Source: PFL25 sp046260155 (GTDB lineage: Bacteria > Chloroflexota > Anaerolineae > Anaerolineales > UBA4823). From it: DNA of 64,000 nt. The notes beneath the pieces were generated by a model. That model searched no databases. It worked only from the letters and a program-made list of their open reading frames with translations, and was not told where the DNA came from. Positions within the stretch are counted from its first letter, which is position 1; every line of letters begins with the position of its first letter. Of the stretch, positions 36,977 to 44,593 are shown in pieces. Made by a program: the position numbers and the translations under genes. The DNA is taken from positions 1 to 64,000 of the forward strand of contig JBJYXV010000028.1 of assembly GCA_046260155.1 (NCBI GenBank). The letters run 5' to 3'.

Positions 36977-37705
36977 ATGAATATGCGTGCCGGATTTGCT
37001 AAAGATACTGACCAGCTTGCTCAGAATCCAATAGCACCACCTTATCTAGGACCGTACACGATCCCAATCCTAATCGATGATATCAAGCAGCTGCAAGATT
37101 TCAATATGACCCGCGGTACCTTCTTCACGATCGATGCCAGTGGGATGGGGGATGATTGGGTGGCTATGCTAAGAGGGCAGGGGGTGCCGTTCTTGATCCT
37201 GGGTATAACCAATGTACTGCACCGTCCTGACCTGGATGACCTCTTGTTCGCTTCAGCGGGGATGATTGATCGCTTGTTTGACCAGATCGAAGCAGTCGAA
37301 GGCCTGGTAGTCGAGTCGGAGTATGTTTGGTTGCCTAATTTTCTATTCGATCCGCACATGGGGTATTTTTCTTCACAGGAGAAGCCAGATCAATTGTCCC
37401 GCGGGGCGGTCTGGCGCATTGGGTTCGGTTTGTTCCAGATGGCATTAACTTTTCGCCAGGAAGTGATTCCAACCGAGACATACCTTGAGCGCTGCCGGCA
37501 GGTGCTCCAACCCGGTCAGATCGAGATTGGATATTCCCCAGAGGAAAGCGCCGCATTCCAGGCATGGAGTGGTGAGCAATACCAGGCTGCAAAGAAAAAT
37601 TTTGTGGAGCAGCGTGCTGATCCTGAACGAGGCGTACTTGATTACCTTGACCGCTACGGGAACGTGGTTACCCAGTCCGTGCCGAGGAGTAATGATGATG
37701 GGTAA
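36977..37705 (+). CDS. Unknown soluble protein paired with an MBL-fold gene
   Basis: A 242-residue protein with no signal peptide, no membrane segment and no motif I recognise. Visible features are PYLGPYTIPILIDDIKQLQDF, MGDDWVAMLRGQGVPFLILGI, an aromatic-rich middle (EYVWLPNFLFDPHMGYF) and QLSRGAVWRIGFGLFQMALTFRQEV. Its end overlaps the start of the downstream metallo-beta-lactamase gene by 8 bp, a sign that the products are made together. GGAAAGGAGC before the start gives a strong ribosome-binding site. Confidence 0.75.
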   Translation: MNMRAGFAKDTDQLAQNPIAPPYLGPYTIPILIDDIKQLQDFNMTRGTFFTIDASGMGDDWVAMLRGQGVPFLILGITNVLHRPDLDDLLFASAGMIDRLFDQIEAVEGLVVESEYVWLPNFLFDPHMGYFSSQEKPDQLSRGAVWRIGFGLFQMALTFRQEVIPTETYLERCRQVLQPGQIEIGYSPEESAAFQAWSGEQYQAAKKNFVEQRADPERGVLDYLDRYGNVVTQSVPRSNDDG

Positions 37706-38567
37706 ATTATCGGTTACCTTGATTGATGTCGGTTGGGGCGACTCGATTCTGATCGAATCGACCAGCGCTGCGGGCCAAACTCATTATGCATTGGTGGATT
37801 GCAACGATACCAGCACGCAGCGCTCTTCCTTCCTGTTTGTCAAACGCTTCCTGGAAAGGAAGGGTTTTGATCTGACTCTTGATCAGCGCATTTTCGATTT
37901 TGTCTTGTTGACCCACGGGCATGCTGACCACGCCAACGGGATTCAGGCCATGCTCAGTTCCTTCAAGACCGATTGGTTCTGGTATCCAAAATCTGTAGAT
38001 TTTGGTGGTTTTGCCAAGCTGGTTTCCTACGCCAACAAGTACCCGCAAAAAGTGAAGCGTCACCAAGCCGTCGATAACACCAAGCTGTTGCCAGATCTGG
38101 GAGATGCCAGTCTGCATGTGCTCTGGCCTCCCTATACTGCCAGTGGAGTCTACGATACCAATAACGAGAATAACAACTCGATCGTATTGGTATTAAACCT
38201 GGGACAGGTGAGCTTTCTATTAAGCGGTGATTGCGAGGCAGACAACTGGCCTCAAATTGTACCGGGAATACCAAGCATCCCCGGTCTGGCGGTATTCCAG
38301 GCACCGCATCATGGGGCGGTAAACGGTGTTTTTACTCCCAATGGTGATACTCCCTGGCTGGATGCCCTGCCAACTGGTATTCGCATTGCCATGAGCTCCC
38401 ATATTCGACCTCACAACCATCCCGCTCCAGAAGTCGTTGAAGAGCTCAGCAATCGAAATATCGATCCTTTCCGCACCGATCTGCATTACCACTTGACCTT
38501 CAGTACCGATGGAACGCTGGATGGAAATGGTCTGCCGAAGGTAACTGAGCACTGGTCGCATTCTTAA
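37698..38567 (+). CDS. ComEC-like metallo-beta-lactamase-fold protein
   Basis: A 289-residue soluble MBL-fold hydrolase. The metal site starts with LLTHGHADHANG (HxHxDH), continues with VSFLLSGDCE (Asp) and VFQAPHHGAVNG (His), and resembles the stand-alone domain of ComEC/Rec2-type proteins, several of which act on nucleic acids or cyclic nucleotides. Three consecutive ATG codons (37692, 37695, 37698) are possible starts; the last has GAGGAG at 8 bp. It overlaps the preceding unknown gene. The substrate is unknown. Confidence 0.85.
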   Translation: MGKLSVTLIDVGWGDSILIESTSAAGQTHYALVDCNDTSTQRSSFLFVKRFLERKGFDLTLDQRIFDFVLLTHGHADHANGIQAMLSSFKTDWFWYPKSVDFGGFAKLVSYANKYPQKVKRHQAVDNTKLLPDLGDASLHVLWPPYTASGVYDTNNENNNSIVLVLNLGQVSFLLSGDCEADNWPQIVPGIPSIPGLAVFQAPHHGAVNGVFTPNGDTPWLDALPTGIRIAMSSHIRPHNHPAPEVVEELSNRNIDPFRTDLHYHLTFSTDGTLDGNGLPKVTEHWSHS

Positions 38568-38590
38568 CTGATCCAATCAAGGATGATGAG

Positions 38591-39889
38591 ATGTCTTTCA
38601 GAAGCTTTATTATCCGTTTAGCGGAAAGTGGTGATCTGGTCACAATCACCGCGCCAATCTCCTTGCAATGCGAGATTTCAGGTGTTTTAAAACAATTAGA
38701 ACCCAATGCGGTGCTCCTGGAGCATGTCAAAGAATCGGATTTCAGGATCGCTGGAAATATCGTTCCAACCAAGCAGGCTTTTGCCAAATACTTCGGCATA
38801 GATGTTTCAATGATCATCCCCACCTTGTCGCATGCGATCGAGGAGCGCTCCACCCCACAGGAGACTTCTGAAGCAGCCTGCCAGCAGGTGGTGATTGAAA
38901 ATCCTGATCTTGACCAGCTGCCGATCTTGCGGCATTTTGAAGATGATGGCGGTCGCTATATCACTTCCGGGGTGGTTATCGCTGGACATCCAGAATACGG
39001 TCAAAACCTGGATTTCCACCGCTGTATGCAGTTTTCAGGCACCGAGATGGCGGTGCGGGTGGTCAAGGGGCGCCATTTTGATGCTTTTCTTGAAGACCTG
39101 GGCCAGGTTGATGTGGCTGTTTGTATCGGCTGCGCTCCTAATGTCCTGGCAGCTGCGGCTACCTCTGTCGAGATGGGTGTCAACGAATTGGAAATCGCTA
39201 ATGCACTAGAACCACTACAGGTGGTCAGGGCAATGAACAGCGATCTCCTGATCCCTGCAGATGCAGAATTTGTGCTGGAGGGCACGGTTTTTAGAGACCG
39301 GAGACACGCCGAGGGGCATTTTGTGGACCTGACAGAAACCCAGGATGTCGTCCGGCAGGAACCGGTCTTCGAAATAAAAACCATCACTCACCGCAGAGAT
39401 GCGATCTGGCAGGCATTGCTGCCAGGCAGCCTGGAGCACAAGCTGCTGATGGGTATGCCGCGCGAACCGACCATATTCAAGAAAGTCAACCAGGTGGTGC
39501 GCTGCCTTGATGTGAACATTAATCCCGGAGGCGCATCCTGGCTGCATGCGATCGTGAAGATCGATAAGCAATCATCAGATGATGGGCAGAAGGCGATCAG
39601 GGCTGCATTCGAAGGGCATAGCTCCTGTAAGCATGTTTTCGTGGTGGATAAGGACATCGATATTTACAATCCACTGGAGGTCGAGTGGGCTTTAGCGACG
39701 CGCTTCCAGGGGGATGTGGATATGGTTATCAAGGAGAAGGAGCGAGGTTCCAGCCTCGACCCGAGTGCGGAATTGGGGTCTCACCTGACGACCAAGATCG
39801 GTTTTGACCTGACCAAGCCGTTGGGAGGGGCGGGGAAGTCATTTGAGAAAGTGGCTTATCCCCAGGTCGATTTAGAGAGATTCGTATAA
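38591..39889 (+). CDS. UbiD-family decarboxylase (candidate anhydromevalonate phosphate decarboxylase)
   Basis: A 432-residue member of the prenylated-FMN-dependent UbiD family. Family segments visible are FRSFIIRLAESGDLVTI, HFEDDGGRYITSGVVI, the central IPADAEFVLEGTVFRDRRHAEGHF with the conserved Glu residues, and the C-terminal ATRFQGDVDMV. UbiD enzymes decarboxylate alpha,beta-unsaturated acids. Directly downstream lie both subunits of aconitase X, and in archaea this trio converts mevalonate 5-phosphate to isopentenyl phosphate. I therefore propose anhydromevalonate-phosphate decarboxylase. Another unsaturated-acid substrate remains possible. No ubiX is in the window. Confidence 0.85.
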   Translation: MSFRSFIIRLAESGDLVTITAPISLQCEISGVLKQLEPNAVLLEHVKESDFRIAGNIVPTKQAFAKYFGIDVSMIIPTLSHAIEERSTPQETSEAACQQVVIENPDLDQLPILRHFEDDGGRYITSGVVIAGHPEYGQNLDFHRCMQFSGTEMAVRVVKGRHFDAFLEDLGQVDVAVCIGCAPNVLAAAATSVEMGVNELEIANALEPLQVVRAMNSDLLIPADAEFVLEGTVFRDRRHAEGHFVDLTETQDVVRQEPVFEIKTITHRRDAIWQALLPGSLEHKLLMGMPREPTIFKKVNQVVRCLDVNINPGGASWLHAIVKIDKQSSDDGQKAIRAAFEGHSSCKHVFVVDKDIDIYNPLEVEWALATRFQGDVDMVIKEKERGSSLDPSAELGSHLTTKIGFDLTKPLGGAGKSFEKVAYPQVDLERFV

Positions 39890-39929
39890 AATTTGAAAGA
39901 TAACTTGGCAATGGCAATGTATTCTCTAA

Positions 39930-39990
39930 GCGCAAAGGGATCGGGATTGCATCACCCCGGAAGAACACCAAGGTTCGCAATGACATGTCA
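39930..39990. repeat. Degenerate intergenic repeat between UbiD and AcnX genes
   Basis: The segment contains GCGCAAAGGGATCGGGATTG, CACCCCGGAAGAACACC and GGTTCGCAATGACA. It resembles the TGTCATTGCGAGC-type dispersed repeats common in several bacterial genomes. It separates two functionally linked genes without an ORF. Confidence 0.4.
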
Positions 39991-40001
39991 GGTAGAATCA
40001 C

Positions 40002-41225
40002 ATGAAATTATCCGCTGAAGAACAGGCCATGCTGGCGGGTGAGCAGGGCAGGGCCACTCAGAAAGCGATGCAGATCTTGCTTGCACTGGGCACGATTTAC
40101 GGTGCTGGGCACATGCTCCCAGTTACCTCGGTGCAGATCGCCGGAGTCAGTTACGACAATCTCGGGGATGCGGGTCTGCAGTTCCTAACCGAAATGGCTG
40201 CCGGGGGCGGCAAGTCTCAGGTCCTGACGACATTGAACCCCGCGGGTATGGACGTCGAGAACTGGCAAGCCCTCGGAATTTCACCCGAGTTTGCAGAGAA
40301 GCAAGCCCAGGTGATCGAGGCTTTTGCCCGCATGAATGTGGTCACCACCTGCACCTGTACTCCTTACCTGACAGGCAATGTGCCTCACTATGGTGAGCAC
40401 CTCGCCTGGGCGGAAAGCAGCGCGGTGTGCTATGCCAACTCAGTGCTAGGCGCGCGCACGAACCGGGAAGGTGGCCCCAGCGCGCTGGCCGCGGCACTGA
40501 CCGGGCGCACGCCGGCTTATGGGATGCACCTGGAGGAAAACCGAGTTCCGCAGCTCACCGTTGAGGTCCATGCTGATTTATGTGAGAACGATGATTTTGG
40601 AGCCCTTGGGAAGGTGATTGGAGCGCATCTTCAGTCGCACACAAATGCCTTCGTACCATATATCCGAGGCATAAAATCAGCAACATTGGAAAGTTTGAAA
40701 TCCTTTTGCGCCAGCCTGGCTACTTACGGAGGGACAGCGCTCTTCCACATGGAAGGCATCACGCCGGAGGCCGGCCTGTTTGGACCTCCGGCTGATGCGA
40801 TTAGGATATCACCAATGGAAATCGAATCGGCAAAGTCTGAATTGTCAAATGGTGATCTGGTGAGTGCTGATTTTGTCAGTCTGGGGTGCCCGCATCTCTC
40901 GATCAAGGAGATCGCGCGCATCGCTGAGCTGCTGGAAGGTAAGCAAGTGGTCAAGGAATTTTGGATCACCACTGCCAGGCCGACCAAGCAGATCGCCGAT
41001 CGAATGGGTTACTCCGCCACGATCGAAGCCAGCGGGGCAAAATTTGCTGCCGATACCTGCTGCGTTGTAGCGCCGATCAAAGGTCGTTTTACCGCCCTGG
41101 TGACGGACAGTGCCAAGGCTTGTTATTATGCGGCGGGAAAGAATCACTTCCAAACCATCCTGAAACCGTTTGATGAAGTGGTGCTGGCAGCACTTGGTGA
41201 AAATCCCAGGGAGTCAACCGAATGA
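40002..41225 (+). CDS. Aconitase X large subunit (candidate phosphomevalonate dehydratase)
   Basis: A 407-residue AcnX catalytic subunit. Features are EQAMLAGEQGRATQKAMQIL at the start, a PAGMDVENW stretch, VVTTCTCTPYLTGNVP with Cys residues for the iron-sulfur cluster, GAHLQSHTNAFVPYIRGIK, ITTARPTKQIADRMGY and DTCCVVAPI. AcnX enzymes are [Fe-S] dehydratases; the split two-subunit type works in the archaeal mevalonate pathway, while fused bacterial forms act on cis-3-hydroxyproline. The split architecture and UbiD neighbour favour phosphomevalonate dehydratase. Its stop overlaps the small-subunit start by 4 bp. Confidence 0.88.
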   Translation: MKLSAEEQAMLAGEQGRATQKAMQILLALGTIYGAGHMLPVTSVQIAGVSYDNLGDAGLQFLTEMAAGGGKSQVLTTLNPAGMDVENWQALGISPEFAEKQAQVIEAFARMNVVTTCTCTPYLTGNVPHYGEHLAWAESSAVCYANSVLGARTNREGGPSALAAALTGRTPAYGMHLEENRVPQLTVEVHADLCENDDFGALGKVIGAHLQSHTNAFVPYIRGIKSATLESLKSFCASLATYGGTALFHMEGITPEAGLFGPPADAIRISPMEIESAKSELSNGDLVSADFVSLGCPHLSIKEIARIAELLEGKQVVKEFWITTARPTKQIADRMGYSATIEASGAKFAADTCCVVAPIKGRFTALVTDSAKACYYAAGKNHFQTILKPFDEVVLAALGENPRESTE

Positions 41226-41611
41226 AGTGGCAGGGACGTAAGATTTTTGGAGGTATGGAGGTGGGGGAAGCCCTGGTCAGCAGTACAGGGATATCCTTCT
41301 TTGGTGGGGTCGATCCGGATACCGGGGTGGTGATAGAGCGTGATCACGAGCTGGAGGGACAATCAATTGCCGGGAAGGTTTTGGTTTTTCCAACGGGCAA
41401 GGGTTCTACTGTGGGGTCTTACACTCTTTATCGCCTGAAACTGGCTGGAAGGGCACCACTAGCTATCATCAACGCCGAGTGCGAGACAATCACTGCGGTG
41501 GGCTGCATCATGGCCGAGATTCCCTGCGTGGACCAGGTACCGATCGGGGAGCTGCAATCCGGCCAGCAGATCAGAGTCGATGGGGATGCTGGGACTGTAA
41601 CCGTCCTTTGA
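41222..41611 (+). CDS. Aconitase X small (swivel) subunit
   Basis: A 129-residue swivel-domain protein (formerly DUF126) that completes the aconitase X active site. Recognisable segments are GEALVSSTGISFFGGVDPDTG, the GKVLVFPTGKGSTVGSYTLYRL loop whose Ser is catalytic in aconitase-type enzymes, and ETITAVGCIMAEIP. The ATGA overlap with the large subunit shows coupled synthesis in a 1:1 complex. Confidence 0.9.
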   Translation: MKWQGRKIFGGMEVGEALVSSTGISFFGGVDPDTGVVIERDHELEGQSIAGKVLVFPTGKGSTVGSYTLYRLKLAGRAPLAIINAECETITAVGCIMAEIPCVDQVPIGELQSGQQIRVDGDAGTVTVL

Positions 41612-41638
41612 GATTACAGTTAGTAAGATCGATTCAAG

Positions 41639-41992
41639 TTACTTCGGAAAATCCGGGAAAGATTCCCGCTCTACGACTAGGTACTGGTTTTGAGGTTTGC
41701 CTGACCCTCCGGCTATGGGTGGAAATATAGAAACTTCATCACCATCTTTCAAGTTGGTCTCCAATCCATCCGGCAGGTTGGTATAGCTGCGCCCGTTGAT
41801 GAGCACTGTCACTTGATCGCTGAGCAGCTGTGCTTCTGGTTCAAATATTAATTGCACGAACTCTTGGCTTGATTGAACAGCCAACAAAGTCAATAAACCC
41901 ACTAGGGTTAGAGTTTCTCCCTCCCGTAGAGTGATCGACTGCTCCCCGATGATCAGTTTGTAGGTTAAATAACCGCGCACCTTGACGGGCAT
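41639..41992 (-). CDS. MoaD/ThiS-like ubiquitin-fold protein with C-terminal tail
   Basis: A 117-residue beta-grasp protein. The N-terminus MPVKVRGYLTYKL and the segment VTVLINGRSYTNLPDGLETNLKDGDEVSIFPPIAGG match MoaD-type sulfur carriers. These normally end in Gly-Gly, which is activated by an E1-like enzyme for molybdopterin or tungstopterin synthesis. Here 21 residues follow the Gly-Gly (positions 95-96), so activation would need cleavage, as by a JAMM peptidase, or the protein has another role. It is the third gene of a minus-strand operon with an acyl-CoA ligase and an SCP2-like protein. An aldehyde:ferredoxin oxidoreductase gene lies about 7 kb away. The start at 41992 is set by family alignment. 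Confidence 0.75.
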   Translation of the reverse strand: MPVKVRGYLTYKLIIGEQSITLREGETLTLVGLLTLLAVQSSQEFVQLIFEPEAQLLSDQVTVLINGRSYTNLPDGLETNLKDGDEVSIFPPIAGGSGKPQNQYLVVERESFPDFPK

Positions 41993-42011
41993 ATCAAATA
42001 TCCTGGCGCAG

Positions 42012-42506
42012 TTACACACCCAGCTCGGTTCGGAATTCGTTGATGGTCTGGCGGTATGTCTCGATTTCGTCGGGTGACATTTCATCCGGATATTGCACAT
42101 TGACCTGAGTCAGGGCGTTCACGAAAGCGGTTGAATAAGGCGCAATCTTTATCACACCGGGTTTGCTGCCTTTATCAATTGCGATTCTGCCCATCATCAC
42201 GTCTCCGGCAAACATGCTCTCTTTGCGCAGGATCTTGGACCACTGCCGGGGTGAGGTCGCTAAAATGTAATCCGCCTCCCTCTCTGCCTCTGCTTTGGAG
42301 ATAAAAGCCAGCTTTTCCAAATCGCCCTGGTTGATATAAGCTGCAAAGACGATATCCTGTTCAATGCCCAAAGCAGGATCAGCCTTTATGCGGAAAGCTA
42401 CCTTCAGGATTAGCTTTTGAAAGGTCTCATGGAATTTGGGATCTTCCTGGTAGCGCTCGGCGGATTCTGCCAGCCATTCAGGTGTGCAGTACTGGTAGGT
42501 AGTCAT
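42012..42506 (-). CDS. SCP2 sterol-carrier-like protein
   Basis: A 164-residue soluble protein of the SCP-2 sterol/lipid-transfer type: YQYCTPEWLAESAERYQEDPKF, then FRIKADPALGIEQDIVFAAYI, ATSPRQWSKILRKESMFAGDVMMGRIAIDKGSKPGVIKIAP. Such proteins bind lipids or acyl-CoA in a hydrophobic pocket. The ATG at 42506 has GGGAG 7 bp upstream and starts at the usual family N-terminus. It sits between the acyl-CoA ligase (54 bp upstream) and the MoaD-like gene (19 bp downstream), so it may carry the ligase product. Confidence 0.75.
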   Translation of the reverse strand: MTTYQYCTPEWLAESAERYQEDPKFHETFQKLILKVAFRIKADPALGIEQDIVFAAYINQGDLEKLAFISKAEAEREADYILATSPRQWSKILRKESMFAGDVMMGRIAIDKGSKPGVIKIAPYSTAFVNALTQVNVQYPDEMSPDEIETYRQTINEFRTELGV

Positions 42507-42560
42507 CTGGTTGCTCCCATTTTGAAGTTTGAATTTCATCCTGGTTCATGTAGATTCTGT

Positions 42561-44243
42561 TCAGGTGGGATTCACTTTCATCTTGTGCAGGGCTTCATCA
42601 CGCAGGGCTTTCTTAAACACCTTCTCTGTAACTGTGAGCGGCATATCCTCCCTGAACTCGATGAATTTTGGTACTGCGTACGCGGGCAGCTTTTCCCTGC
42701 AAAAGGCGATAATTTCTTGTTTTGTGAGCGCTTCAGGATATCCCTTTTTAGGTTGGATAACCGCCATCACGCGTTCGCTACCGGGTTTTTCGGAATCTGG
42801 CACCCCGAAGGCAGCTGCCATCAGCACCCCAGGATGCTGGTAAAGCACTTCGTCGACCGTGGTGGTGTAGACTTTCATGCCTGAGATGTTAACCATATCC
42901 TTGGTACGGTCAACCACCTGGAAGTATCCATCCTCATCCATGATGCCAATATCACCGGTGTGCAGCCAACCATCTGGAGTCAATCCGGAACCTGGCTCTG
43001 GCCAATAGCCCTTCATGACCTGGGGACCCCGGACGACTATCTCGCCTGGTTTTCCAAACGGCACCTCTTCACCCGTCTCAATGTCCAGCAAAAGGCATTC
43101 TGTGTCCGGTGTGGGGATACCGATCCCGTATTTTTCCTTGGACATGAAGCCGGTGATCTTGGAAAAAGAGGAGACATTGAAATGGGTTACCGGGGAAGTC
43201 TCAGTTAATCCATATGCCTGAGAGACCGGCATACCGATCTTGCGCTTGATGGCCTGTCCGACCTCGTTTGGTAAGGGTGCAGCGCCACTCCACAGCAAAG
43301 AATTCATGCGGCTCAAATTGGCCTCGGCGATGCGCATCAGTTGGGTTGGTACAGCAGGGATGAATAGAGGACGGAATTTCTCGATGTATGCAACCACTAG
43401 ATCGGTGTCTCTCGGGTCCGGTAGAATTAGCAGCCGCTGGCCAAGCAGTGCCCCGGATTGGTGGGTAAAATGACCATAAGAATGAAACAAGGGGATGGCG
43501 ATTAATATGGAAGACTTTCCTGCGAATCCACGCATTAATGGCTTGAGAACCCAGGGCAGACTCTGGGTCAGGCAGCTCAGGCGGTTGGCGTGGGTGATCA
43601 TGACTCCTTTGGGCACACCGGTGGCCCCGCCGGTGAAGGAAAGCTCGCACAGGTCTTCCCGGGGATTGATATCTATCTGGGGGAGGGCAGGATCATTTTC
43701 ATTCAACAATGTCCTGAAATCATGCGTATTTCCTGGAAGCAGGGCAGATACCGGTTCAAGATCATAGCCAGCTGTGGATGTGACGATCACATGTTCGAGA
43801 CCGCACCGGTCGACGATCCCCAGCACGCGTTCTAAATAGGATTCCTGGCAGATGATTACCTTACTGGATGAGGTGCTTACTTCGTGGAGCAACCCTTGCT
43901 CAGTGCGCAGAATGCTGGTAGGGACGATCGCCGCACCACACTTCTGGATCGCCCAATCGCTGATGATGAATTCCGGGCAGTTTGGCAGGTAAACGCAAAC
44001 CCGGTCCCCTTTTTGTATTCCCAGACCAATCAAAGCAGCCGCGAGCCTTGCAACCCGGTCATTCAATTGGGCATAATTGATGGTTCTACCTAAATAGTAA
44101 ATCGCGGTTTGCCCGGGATATAGTTCAACTGCCTGGTCCAAGACTCGAAAAACCGGGTCGTCTGGAAAGGGTGCCAAACTTTGATCCAATTTGTAGGGTC
44201 CCAGTTTGTAGCTTTTCAACCAGGGCTTTGCAAGGTAACCCAT
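42561..44243 (-). CDS. AMP-dependent acyl-CoA synthetase/ligase
   Basis: A 560-residue ANL-superfamily enzyme that activates carboxylic acids with ATP and CoA. The P-loop motif is LSFTGGATGVPKGVMITHAN, with AYGLTETSPVTHFN (A5), DGWLHTGDIGIMDEDGYFQVVDRTKDM (A7/A8) and the final Lys motif TVTEKVFKKALRDEA (A10). All adenylation motifs are intact. It is the first gene of a three-gene operon with SCP2-like and MoaD-like genes. Chain-length preference cannot be told; a medium- or long-chain fatty acid is most likely given the SCP2 neighbour. Confidence 0.92.
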   Translation of the reverse strand: MGYLAKPWLKSYKLGPYKLDQSLAPFPDDPVFRVLDQAVELYPGQTAIYYLGRTINYAQLNDRVARLAAALIGLGIQKGDRVCVYLPNCPEFIISDWAIQKCGAAIVPTSILRTEQGLLHEVSTSSSKVIICQESYLERVLGIVDRCGLEHVIVTSTAGYDLEPVSALLPGNTHDFRTLLNENDPALPQIDINPREDLCELSFTGGATGVPKGVMITHANRLSCLTQSLPWVLKPLMRGFAGKSSILIAIPLFHSYGHFTHQSGALLGQRLLILPDPRDTDLVVAYIEKFRPLFIPAVPTQLMRIAEANLSRMNSLLWSGAAPLPNEVGQAIKRKIGMPVSQAYGLTETSPVTHFNVSSFSKITGFMSKEKYGIGIPTPDTECLLLDIETGEEVPFGKPGEIVVRGPQVMKGYWPEPGSGLTPDGWLHTGDIGIMDEDGYFQVVDRTKDMVNISGMKVYTTTVDEVLYQHPGVLMAAAFGVPDSEKPGSERVMAVIQPKKGYPEALTKQEIIAFCREKLPAYAVPKFIEFREDMPLTVTEKVFKKALRDEALHKMKVNPT

Positions 44244-44478
44244 AAGGTTTGATTTCTCGCTTGATTATGATGGCCGTTTGAAGATTTGGAGTGATTCCTG
44301 GCACAGTTATCTTCACGTGTTGATCAGGAATAGGAGATTTCAGCGATTTTTCTTTATTACCGAAATTGATCAAGATGAATTCATTATACATTTAATCTTC
44401 TTAACCACACCGGGATAATTTTCTTCCCTTCGGGTTATGAACGTTTTCGCTTCTCCGCTTGGTGGGATTGTGGTAGAA
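44244..44478. other. Divergent intergenic region
   Basis: This region lies between the acyl-CoA ligase operon and the ABC exporter operon. Apart from the promoter/operator at 44479-44525, only AT-rich sequence is seen. Confidence 0.4.
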
Positions 44479-44525
44479 TTCACATTAAATTTAGATTAGT
44501 CTATGATAAAATTTAGGTGAGTCTA
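44479..44525 (+). promoter_or_regulatory. Exporter promoter with two DtxR-like operators
   Basis: The -35 is TTCACA (44479-44484), the spacer is 17 bp, and the -10 is TATGAT (44502-44507). Two direct repeats of the form AAATTTAG-ATTAGT-CTA and AAATTTAG-GTGAGT-CTA (44487-44503 and 44509-44525) are spaced 22 bp apart and each forms a TTTAG-N6-CTA palindrome. They resemble TTAGGTTAGCCTAA-type sites of the DtxR/IdeR/MntR metal-sensing repressors. One copy overlaps the -10 and the other the start site, so repression is the likely effect. Confidence 0.6.
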
Positions 44526-44593
44526 AATATTTTGTCTGTACTAGACCTTCAGATGAGCTGGTTTCATTTTACTCTCAGTATGGACACAGAGCG

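Noticed and set aside
36977..38567. Calling the unknown/MBL pair a defence system
   Set aside because: There is no effector, nuclease or sensor domain visible and no defence genes nearby; only a possible two-gene system is claimed.
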